Program-made: the position numbers and the translations under genes | The notes under the pieces: generated by a model | Seen by the model: only the letters and a program-made list of their open reading frames with translations | What the model was told of the DNA's origin: nothing | Database searches by the model: none | NCBI GenBank assembly: GCA_900546715.1 | Contig: UREA01000025.1 | Coordinates: 1 to 21,449, forward strand | Direction of reading: 5' to 3' | Source of the DNA: an uncultured Mycoplasmatota bacterium | Lineage (GTDB): Bacteria; Bacillota_I; Bacilli_A; RF39; UBA660 | Length of the DNA stretch: 21,449 bases | Part shown: positions 8,631 through 15,304 of the stretch, piece by piece | How the letters are laid out: each line of letters starts with the position of its first letter | Numbering within the stretch: the stretch's first letter is position 1

Positions 8631-9633
8631 TTCTTAGTTGTCCGCAGGCCGCTTTAATAGAGCCTCCAAACTCACGGCGTATTGTAACATTAATTTTCTT
8701 ACTAACTAATATATTATAAAAGTTAGTAATTCTTTCCTTACTGCTCTTACTAAATCCAATATTTTTAGTTTCATTATAAGGAATCAAATTAACATAAACA
8801 TTCATACCTTTTAATAACTTAGCTAATGAAATTGCATCGCTCTTTCTATCATTAACCATATTAAGCATAACATATTCTATAGTAACTCGTCTATTAGTTT
8901 TTGCAATATAATCCCTAATTGCCCCCATTAAAGTGTCCAAACTATACACTTTATTGACAGGCATAAGCATATTTCTCACTTCATCTGTTGCCCCATGCAA
9001 AGATATTGCCAAATTAACTTGCAAATCTAAATTACTAAATTCATATATTTTAGGAACCAAACCACAAGTAGAAACTGTAATATGTCTTGAACCTATAGCA
9101 AGACCATGAGCATCATTAATAATACGAATAAACTTAAGTATATTATCATAATTATCAAATGGCTCACCAATTCCCATTAAAACTACACTATCTATTCTCT
9201 TGCCAATAAACTCTTCTATCAAAAGTATTTGTTCCACTATTTCATAAGCATCTAGATTTCTTACCTTTTTAAGTCTACCACTTTCACAAAAACGGCATCC
9301 CATATTACAACCAACCTGTGAAGAAACACAAACTGATAAACCATAATTATGTTCCATAAGAACCGCTTCTATTTTTTCACCATCTAGTAGTCGAAATAAA
9401 AACTTTTTAACATCTAGTCCTTCTAATACTTTTTCTATTTTAATAAAATCATTAGAAAAATCACTATTTATTCTATCAATAATACTTTTTTTAATATTAG
9501 AAAAATCATTAAAATCATATACTTTTTTTCGATACAACCAATCAAATACTTGAATAGCTTTATATTTCTTTTCTCCAATACCTATAAAATATTCTTCTAA
9601 CATTTCTTTAGTATACCCAAATATATTATTCAC
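8617..9633 (-). CDS. rlmN: Dual-specificity 23S rRNA/tRNA adenine C2-methyltransferase RlmN
   Basis: This radical-SAM enzyme methylates C2 of A2503 in 23S rRNA and of A37 in some tRNAs (338 residues). The iron-sulfur ligands are Cys109, Cys113 and Cys116 in the CxxxCxxC motif. The two mechanistic cysteines are present: Cys102 (in CVSSQVGC) and Cys330 (in AACGQL), the latter being the methyl carrier by homology. A GEP motif at 156-158 is as expected. The start is GTG, with AGGAG six bases upstream, and it overlaps the preceding unknown gene by 8 bases. It is followed by prpC-prkC as in B. subtilis, but rsmB, which precedes it there, is missing. Cfr is the main look-alike; the N-terminal region and context favour RlmN. 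Confidence 0.95.
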   Translation of the reverse strand: MNNIFGYTKEMLEEYFIGIGEKKYKAIQVFDWLYRKKVYDFNDFSNIKKSIIDRINSDFSNDFIKIEKVLEGLDVKKFLFRLLDGEKIEAVLMEHNYGLSVCVSSQVGCNMGCRFCESGRLKKVRNLDAYEIVEQILLIEEFIGKRIDSVVLMGIGEPFDNYDNILKFIRIINDAHGLAIGSRHITVSTCGLVPKIYEFSNLDLQVNLAISLHGATDEVRNMLMPVNKVYSLDTLMGAIRDYIAKTNRRVTIEYVMLNMVNDRKSDAISLAKLLKGMNVYVNLIPYNETKNIGFSKSSKERITNFYNILVSKKINVTIRREFGGSIKAACGQLRSESD

Positions 9634-10276
9634 TTAAAACTCCTAAATCACATGTATCTATCATATTAAAATCTAAATCATAAGTACCAATATCAGTTAC
9701 AATATTAATATTAGTAATGTTATCTAAATTAGTTGTAACTACTACCCCATAACCATCTTTATCATAAGTAATAGTTCTAATACTTTCATTTTTTTCTACA
9801 TTATACAAATATTCATTAAGATTATTAAACAAAATATTTAAATCTATAAAACTAGTATCTATTCCTTCATATAAATTAGTTACTTCAACATATTGATCTA
9901 ATATTACTTGATAAGTATTTCCTTCATTCTTATAATATTTTATTACATTTTCACTAGTTTCCTTATATCCTAATTCTTCATTATTACATTTAATACCATT
10001 ATAAATATAAGTTATACCATTATTTACTATATTATAACTATATTCATAATTACCATTAAGCAAACTAGCAATCATTTCACTAAATATCTTAAATTCATAA
10101 GTTTCTGTTGGTTCATTATTAACTTCATTATTATTTGTATCATCTAAGATATTATCAACAGCATTTTTCTCACTAACTAATACAAATACAATTAAAGCAA
10201 TAATAAAAATCATCCAAGCTCCTAGTTTTATTAAAGCCTTACCTCTTTCCGTTTGCCAAAAATTATTATTTTCCAT
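9626..10276 (-). CDS. Membrane-anchored protein of unknown function in the rsmB position
   Basis: I do not recognise this 216-residue protein. It has a cytoplasmic N-terminus of about 16 residues, one hydrophobic segment at about 19-36 (WMIFIIALIVFVLV), an Asn/Asp/Glu-rich spacer, and an extracytoplasmic domain from about residue 58 rich in Asn, Tyr, Ile and Asp. The C-terminal third looks like repeated beta strands (IRTITYDKDGYGVVVTT). There is no lipobox. Its ATG overlaps the fmt stop (TAATG), with GAAGGTG upstream, and its end overlaps rlmN, so it is a true operon member. In B. subtilis this slot holds rsmB, but nothing here resembles a methyltransferase. A wall-associated role is only a guess from the prkC context. 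Confidence 0.78.
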   Translation of the reverse strand: MENNNFWQTERGKALIKLGAWMIFIIALIVFVLVSEKNAVDNILDDTNNNEVNNEPTETYEFKIFSEMIASLLNGNYEYSYNIVNNGITYIYNGIKCNNEELGYKETSENVIKYYKNEGNTYQVILDQYVEVTNLYEGIDTSFIDLNILFNNLNEYLYNVEKNESIRTITYDKDGYGVVVTTNLDNITNINIVTDIGTYDLDFNMIDTCDLGVLSE

Positions 10277-11205
10277 TAATTCACCTTCTTTCCTAAATAC
10301 TTTTCTTTATCTATACCATTTAAGAAACTTTTAATATCCATAATATTTTTACCCATTGGCTTTACAACATTCAAATATATTATACCATCAATACAACTAA
10401 TACCGATTTTTTCTTTATCAATTTCTACTATTTTACTTACTTCATTCACATTCTTTTTTACATACTTAGCACTAATTACTTTAATTTCTTTATCATCAAT
10501 CATAATATTTGCTAAAGGGCTTGGATTAAATGCTCTTATTTTATTAATGATTGCCTCACCTTCAGTGTAAAAATCAATACGTTCATCTTCTCTTTTTATT
10601 TTTGGGGCAATACTATAATCATTACCTTGTTTTATTCTTTTACATGTTTTATTAAAGATACTTTCTAGAGTATCCTCTAAAGTATCTCTTCCAAGTATTG
10701 CCAGTTTTTCATGAATAGTCCCACCATTATCACTATCTTCAATTGGCAATTTAGAAATACTTATTATATCACCAGTATCCATACCTTCATCCATATACAT
10801 AATAGTTACTCCAGTTTCCCGATCTCCATTCATTATAGCATATTCAATCGGAGCACTACCCCGATATTTAGGTAATATTGATGCATGAACATTTATTGAA
10901 CCACACTTTGGCATATCAAGTATATCTACAGGTAAAATTTGTCCAAAAGCACAAGTTACAATTAAATCAATATCCAAATTTTTAAGTGGTTCATAATCTT
11001 CTCTTATTTTACTAGGTTGAAACACTTCGATATTATGTTTAATAGCCACTTCTTTAACAGGACTAAACTTAATTTCTTTTTTTCTGCCAACCATCTTATC
11101 TGGTTGAGTTACAACCAAAATTACATTAGTTTTCTCTATTAACATCTCAAGTACCGGAACTGCAAATTCAGGTGTTCCCATAAATACAACATTTTTATCT
11201 TTCAT
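10276..11205 (-). CDS. fmt: Methionyl-tRNA formyltransferase
   Basis: Fmt transfers a formyl group from 10-formyl-tetrahydrofolate to Met-tRNAfMet for translation initiation (309 residues, normal length). Its N-terminal Rossmann-type catalytic domain starts with VFMGTPEFAVPVL. The catalytic Asn105 and His107 lie in SINVHASILPKYRG, and Asp143 in GMDTGDI; these match Asn106, His108 and Asp144 of the E. coli enzyme. An OB-like C-terminal tRNA-binding domain follows from about residue 205. It is the first gene of the long operon, with its own promoter in the 64-base gap after the receiver gene. def and priA, common upstream partners, are not present. Confidence 0.96.
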   Translation of the reverse strand: MKDKNVVFMGTPEFAVPVLEMLIEKTNVILVVTQPDKMVGRKKEIKFSPVKEVAIKHNIEVFQPSKIREDYEPLKNLDIDLIVTCAFGQILPVDILDMPKCGSINVHASILPKYRGSAPIEYAIMNGDRETGVTIMYMDEGMDTGDIISISKLPIEDSDNGGTIHEKLAILGRDTLEDTLESIFNKTCKRIKQGNDYSIAPKIKREDERIDFYTEGEAIINKIRAFNPSPLANIMIDDKEIKVISAKYVKKNVNEVSKIVEIDKEKIGISCIDGIIYLNVVKPMGKNIMDIKSFLNGIDKEKYLGKKVN

Positions 11206-11225
11206 CTCATCACCATTTCTTCTAT

Positions 11226-11254
11226 ATTATATCAAATTTTATAAAATATTAAAA
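11226..11254 (-). promoter_or_regulatory. Promoter of the fmt-rpe operon
   Basis: A perfect extended -10, TGA-TATAAT (-10 at 11226-11231), lies 17 bases from a poor -35 (TTTTAA, 11249-11254). The -35 is part of the U tract of the preceding terminator. The predicted leader is only about 14 bases long before the fmt ATG at 11205. Confidence 0.65.
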
Positions 11255-11271
11255 GCAGATATAAATCTGCT
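11250..11271 (-). terminator. Intrinsic terminator of the histidine kinase-receiver operon
   Basis: AGCAGAT (11254-11260) and ATCTGCT (11265-11271) form a perfect 7-bp stem with a 4-base loop, followed on the minus strand by TTTTAATATTTT. It overlaps the last base pairs of the receiver stop codon. Confidence 0.75.
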
Positions 11272-11623
11272 AAAAAGTTTTATGCACTACACTATCCATC
11301 ACTTCTAAATTTATTGGTTTTGGAATATATTCATTAAATCCCAAAGATAAATATTTTTCTCTTGAATCAACTCCAGCATCAGCTGTTAAAGCAACAACTG
11401 GAGTATTAAAGCCTTCAATACTTCTTAAATTATTTAATACCTCTACCCCATCCATCTCCGGCATCATTATATCCATGAAAATTATATCATAAGTTTTATT
11501 ATTAACTTGCTCCAAACATTTAATTCCACTATCTACTGTATCTACTATACATCCTAATTTTTCTAATATTTTTTTTGTAATTGTTAAATTAACTAAATTA
11601 TCATCTACTACTAATATTTGCAT
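11270..11623 (-). CDS. Stand-alone receiver (response regulator) protein
   Basis: This is a single CheY-type receiver domain of 117 residues with no output domain. The acidic pocket is Asp7-Asp8, the phosphoacceptor is Asp51 (FMDIMMPEMDG), and the switch residues are Thr80 and Lys102 (PKPI). The sequence type, with ALTADAG and GFNEYIPKPI, is that seen in receivers fused to hybrid kinases, so this may be the detached receiver of such a kinase. Its ATG lies 23 bases inside the end of the kinase gene, with AAGGAG seven bases upstream, so both are co-translated. With no DNA-binding domain, it must act through protein partners or as a phosphate relay. Confidence 0.92.
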   Translation of the reverse strand: MQILVVDDNLVNLTITKKILEKLGCIVDTVDSGIKCLEQVNNKTYDIIFMDIMMPEMDGVEVLNNLRSIEGFNTPVVALTADAGVDSREKYLSLGFNEYIPKPINLEVMDSVVHKTF

Positions 11624-13013
11624 TCTTTCTCTCCTTTTGTCTAATTAATATAGTTACTTTGGTTCCAACACTTACTTGAGAACTTATTATTATTCTTCCT
11701 CCGAGTAAATCAGTAAGTCTTTTGGCAATAGTTAAACCTAAACCCATACCATTTAAATTAGAATTTTTACATGTTCCTCTTTCAAACATTTCAAAAATAT
11801 TTTCTAAATTTTCTTTCTTTATTCCTATACCCGTATCAGTAATGGTAATCTTCAATAAATTATCATTAAACTCTGCATTAAAACTAATACTGCCATTACT
11901 TGTATATTTAATAGCATTATCCATAATATGAGTAATAATCATTTTAATAATATTGATATCACCATATAAAATATTATTAAAATTTATATTAACATTTAAC
12001 TTTAAACCTTTATTAACTATTTTAGGTTTTAAAATAGTTAATAATTCTTTAATTTCTTTAGAAAAATCATAATATTTATTTTTTACACTAATTTTATTAG
12101 TTTCTATTTTTTTCATATCAATAATACTTTCAAACATACCAAGTAATACATTTGATGAATTAATTATTTCTCCCGCATAGTTTTTGGCCTCACTCAAAGT
12201 ATCAGCATCCTTAATTAAAGAACCATATCCCACAATTGCATTCAGGGGAGTTCTTACTTCATGAGACATACTTGATAAAAAATCAAGTTTTACTTTACTA
12301 GACTTTTCCACTTGAAACTCTGCAAGTCTAAGTTTGTTAAGCATCTTTAAATCGGGATTTTCAATCGTAAAATACATGATTAAAGCAACAACAGTTGTAA
12401 CATTCGCTTCAATACTTATATAGTGATCTATACTCTTTAAAATAAGCACTATTACAAATAATATTGTCAAAGTAATTAAAGGTATATATTTTTTCTTATC
12501 CTTATTATCTTTATAATTAATTACACTTACAATAATCATTAAAAACAAATATAAGAATACTCCGATTAAAACCATTAGTAAAGAAGTTCCAGTTGTAGCA
12601 AAATACCCATTATTGTAAGTAATATTAATTGAAGTTACAAAGATTAAAAATATTAAAATAATATCTAAAACTACTATAACATGTTTAAATAGCTTTAATT
12701 GCATTAAATTACTCTCATATGCTAAATTAGAGAAATATAAAAATACTATTGAAGTCCATATTATCCACAATGAATAAAGTACTTTAAAAGCTATTTCAAA
12801 AATTAAATTAGTAGAACTACTAAAATAAAAATCAACCCCAAGGGTTAATAAAAACGTAAATACCGCAATAACAAAAGTATATTTAAGTAATTTAGAATAT
12901 AATTTTGTTTCACTATTTTTTACGTTTTTTGTACCAAAGTACATAATAATTAACAAGCTTGCTATAAAAAGTGAGCATATTGGAAAACTCAAGTTGGGAT
13001 ATTGGGGATACAT
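11601..13013 (-). CDS. Polytopic membrane sensor histidine kinase
   Basis: This is a sensor kinase of 470 residues. The N-terminal ~215 residues are very hydrophobic with about seven membrane segments (near 8-26, 45-60, 70-95, 108-128, 143-165, 177-193 and 203-216) and no large extracellular domain. A short linker leads to the HisKA dimerisation domain with phospho-acceptor His251 (SSMSHEVRTPLNAIVGY). The ATPase domain follows, with N box DNAIKY (Asn366), G1 DTGIGI (from Asp393), F box and G2 GMGLGL (422-427). The ligand is unknown; membrane-buried sensors of this type often detect membrane stress or small peptides, but nothing here shows which. It is the first gene of its operon, with the lone receiver downstream as its likely partner. 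The stop is TGA. Confidence 0.93.
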   Translation of the reverse strand: MYPQYPNLSFPICSLFIASLLIIMYFGTKNVKNSETKLYSKLLKYTFVIAVFTFLLTLGVDFYFSSSTNLIFEIAFKVLYSLWIIWTSIVFLYFSNLAYESNLMQLKLFKHVIVVLDIILIFLIFVTSINITYNNGYFATTGTSLLMVLIGVFLYLFLMIIVSVINYKDNKDKKKYIPLITLTILFVIVLILKSIDHYISIEANVTTVVALIMYFTIENPDLKMLNKLRLAEFQVEKSSKVKLDFLSSMSHEVRTPLNAIVGYGSLIKDADTLSEAKNYAGEIINSSNVLLGMFESIIDMKKIETNKISVKNKYYDFSKEIKELLTILKPKIVNKGLKLNVNINFNNILYGDINIIKMIITHIMDNAIKYTSNGSISFNAEFNDNLLKITITDTGIGIKKENLENIFEMFERGTCKNSNLNGMGLGLTIAKRLTDLLGGRIIISSQVSVGTKVTILIRQKERKNANISSR

Positions 13014-13030
13014 TTTTATTACTCACTTCC

Positions 13031-13052
13031 TTACCTCTTTTAGAGAGGGTAA
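13031..13052 (-). repeat. Imperfect hairpin at the 5' end of the kinase transcript
   Basis: TTACCTCT (13031-13038) pairs with AGAGGGTAA (13044-13052) with one bulged base and a 5-base loop. By the promoter position, the transcript would begin almost exactly at this hairpin, just before the purine-rich ribosome-binding region. It may stabilise the 5' end or modulate translation. Confidence 0.4.
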
Positions 13053-13057
13053 TATTA

Positions 13058-13086
13058 ATTGTACATTATTTATTACCAGTAGTCAA
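13058..13086 (-). promoter_or_regulatory. Promoter of the histidine kinase gene
   Basis: TTGACT (-35, 13081-13086) and TACAAT (-10, 13058-13063) are separated by exactly 17 bases, a near-consensus housekeeping promoter. The start is expected near 13051, about 38 bases before the kinase ATG. Confidence 0.78.
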
Positions 13087-13159
13087 TTTAAATGTTTAAA
13101 AATTCACAAAACTTTTTGGCATTTGACATTTTTTTATTTTTAAAAAATTTTTCCTTTTG

Positions 13160-13185
13160 CACTTAAATATTTTACAATTTAAGTG
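13160..13185 (-). repeat. Second hairpin behind topA
   Basis: CACTTAAAT (13160-13168) and ATTTAAGTG (13177-13185) form a perfect 9-bp inverted repeat with an 8-base loop. It shares the words CACTTA and TAAGTG with the terminator just upstream on the minus strand, so the two could pair in alternative ways. No U tract follows on the minus strand. Confidence 0.5.
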
Positions 13186-13191
13186 TATTAG

Positions 13192-13220
13192 AAAAAAATA
13201 AGTGCATTAAACACTTATTT
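13192..13220 (-). terminator. Intrinsic terminator of the rbgA-topA operon
   Basis: AAATAAGTG (13196-13204) and CACTTATTT (13212-13220) form a perfect 9-bp stem with a 7-base loop. On the minus strand the stem ends in an unbroken run of seven T. It lies about 60 bases past the topA stop. The rest of 13021-13282 holds a second hairpin and the kinase promoter, but no gene. Confidence 0.75.
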
Positions 13221-13282
13221 AGTTACATCTCGTTTTGTAGTTTTTATCAATTGAGTTCAAAGTTTTTATTTTTAAATTGCAC

Positions 13283-15304
13283 TCATTCATCACAATTTAG
13301 ACAAATCTTATTTCCATTTTTATCAACGATTAATTCACCACATTTAGGGCAAATATCTCCGGTTGGTTTATACCAAAGAGCATAATTACATTTTGGATAA
13401 TTGTTACAGCCATAAAATATTTTACCCTTTTTAGTCTTTCTTTCAACAATCATGCCTTTGTCGCATTTTGGACATTTACATATTTCTTTAACTTCTTTTT
13501 GTTCTTTTTTAATATATTTACAAGTTGGATAATTACTGCAAGCAACAAATTCGCCATATTTACCCTTGCGTATTACCAAATTTCCTCCACATTCTGGACA
13601 AATTTCTCCTGTTTCTTCTGGAGCTTTCTTTTCCATTTCTTTAAAAGCTTTTTCTACTAGTGGTTCAAATTTATCGTAAAACTCATGAAGTAGTTTAATA
13701 TTATCCATTTTATCTTCGGCAATTTCATCTAGGTCATGTTCCATTTCTGCCGTATATTTAACATTAACTATATCACTAAAGAATTCTTGTAATTTATCTG
13801 TAGTATCGATACCTATTTCAGTTGGTTCAAACTTTTTATCTTTAAGTATTACATAACCCCGGTCTTTAATTGTTGCAACAATTGTTGCATAAGTACTAGG
13901 TCTCCCAATACCTAAAGATTCCATTTCTTTAATTAAGCTACTTTCTGTATATCTTGGAGCAGGTTTAGTAAAGTGTTGTATTTTATCAATTTTATCAGCA
14001 ACAATTACATCAGATTTATAATTTTTAAAATCTGGTAGTATGACATCTTCACTATCTTCATATTCATGATATACTTTTAAATAACCATCAAAAACAAGTA
14101 CACTGCCAGTTGCTTTAAAGGTATAACCATTATTTTCTAAAATTACAGTTGTAGCTAAAGTCTTAGCATCTTTCATTAAAGAAGCTAGAGCACGAATATA
14201 GATAAGACGATATAATTTATATTCATCATTAGAAAGATAAGGTTTAACATTTTCTGGACTTCTTAAAATACTTGTTGGTCTAATACCTTCATGGGCATCT
14301 TGAACGTTTTCTGATCTTTTGCCTTTTTTTACATAACCAACATAATCATCACCATAAGTCTTTTTGATATATCCATAAGTCTCAGCAATAAATGAATCAC
14401 TAATACGAACACTATCAGTACGCATGTAAGTAATAAGACCGACAGTTTCACTGCCTAAATCAACACCTTCATATAGTTTTTGGGCAATTTTCATAGTTTT
14501 TGCTGGTGCAAAACCTAGTTTAGTTGATGCAAGTTGTTGCAAAGTTGAAGTTTTAAATACTTCTCTTGCCGCTTTATTCTTTTCTTTTTCTGTAACTGAT
14601 TCTATTTTAAATGACTTAGATAAATTATTTAAAATTTCATCTGCAACTTCTTCACTAGGGATTTCAATATCTTTGCCATGATATTTTTCTAAAATTGCTT
14701 TAAATGATGAAAAGTCCGCTTCGATAGTCCAATATTCTTTTGGCACAAAAGCTCTAATTTCTCTTTCTCTATCAACAATTAATTTTAAAGCAACACTTTG
14801 CACACGACCAGCAGACTTACCACCAGTTTTACTTTGCATAAGCTTTGATAATCTAAAACCAATAATTCTATCAAGTATTCTTCTAGTTTCCCCACTTCTA
14901 ACTAGATTCATATCAATTTTACCAGGATTATTAATTGCATCAATTACAACATCCTTAGTAATTTCATGAAACACAACTCTCTTATATTTATCATCAGGTA
15001 TTTTTACCTCATCATAAATATGCCAAGATATAGTTTCTCCCTCACGGTCTGGGTCGGTTGCTAGATATACCATATCAGCACTATTTACTTCTTTTTTAAT
15101 ATTAGCAACATCCTTAGTTTTACCCTTAATTATGACATAATTAGGTTTAAAATCATCTGATACATCAACCCCTAAACCAAATTTACCGGTTGTTGCTAAA
15201 TCTCTAATATGTCCTTTACTAGATATTACCTTATAATCTCCACCTAAATATTTTTCAATAGTCTTACTCTTTGCTGGAGATTCCACAATAACTAAATTTT
15301 TCAT
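13283..15304 (-). CDS. topA: DNA topoisomerase I (type IA)
   Basis: TopA relaxes negative supercoils by single-strand passage (673 residues). The TOPRIM domain begins at the N-terminus (VIVESPAKSKTIEKYLG) with the metal-binding DPDRE at 84-88. The active-site tyrosine is Tyr293 in LITYMRTDSVR, with Arg295 next to it. The HEGIRPT motif (338-344) is intact. Three C-terminal zinc ribbons are present: Cys569/572/589/595, Cys611/614/633/639 and Cys652/655/668/671. The start ATG directly abuts the upstream TAG, and its AGGAGG ribosome-binding site is made from the last codons of the LTA-synthase gene. It is the last gene of the operon. The stop is a lone TGA, which shows TGA is not read as Trp here. 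Confidence 0.97.
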   Translation of the reverse strand: MKNLVIVESPAKSKTIEKYLGGDYKVISSKGHIRDLATTGKFGLGVDVSDDFKPNYVIIKGKTKDVANIKKEVNSADMVYLATDPDREGETISWHIYDEVKIPDDKYKRVVFHEITKDVVIDAINNPGKIDMNLVRSGETRRILDRIIGFRLSKLMQSKTGGKSAGRVQSVALKLIVDREREIRAFVPKEYWTIEADFSSFKAILEKYHGKDIEIPSEEVADEILNNLSKSFKIESVTEKEKNKAAREVFKTSTLQQLASTKLGFAPAKTMKIAQKLYEGVDLGSETVGLITYMRTDSVRISDSFIAETYGYIKKTYGDDYVGYVKKGKRSENVQDAHEGIRPTSILRSPENVKPYLSNDEYKLYRLIYIRALASLMKDAKTLATTVILENNGYTFKATGSVLVFDGYLKVYHEYEDSEDVILPDFKNYKSDVIVADKIDKIQHFTKPAPRYTESSLIKEMESLGIGRPSTYATIVATIKDRGYVILKDKKFEPTEIGIDTTDKLQEFFSDIVNVKYTAEMEHDLDEIAEDKMDNIKLLHEFYDKFEPLVEKAFKEMEKKAPEETGEICPECGGNLVIRKGKYGEFVACSNYPTCKYIKKEQKEVKEICKCPKCDKGMIVERKTKKGKIFYGCNNYPKCNYALWYKPTGDICPKCGELIVDKNGNKICLNCDE

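Noticed and set aside
2583..13285. Several genes end in TGA followed at once by TAA or TAG (rsmH, prpC, the histidine kinase), suggesting TGA might be read as Trp.
   Set aside because: topA and the 105-residue gene end in a lone TGA without an adjacent second stop, all long genes are intact under code 11, and Trp is encoded by TGG throughout. The double stops in prpC and the kinase arise from overlapping starts of the next genes.
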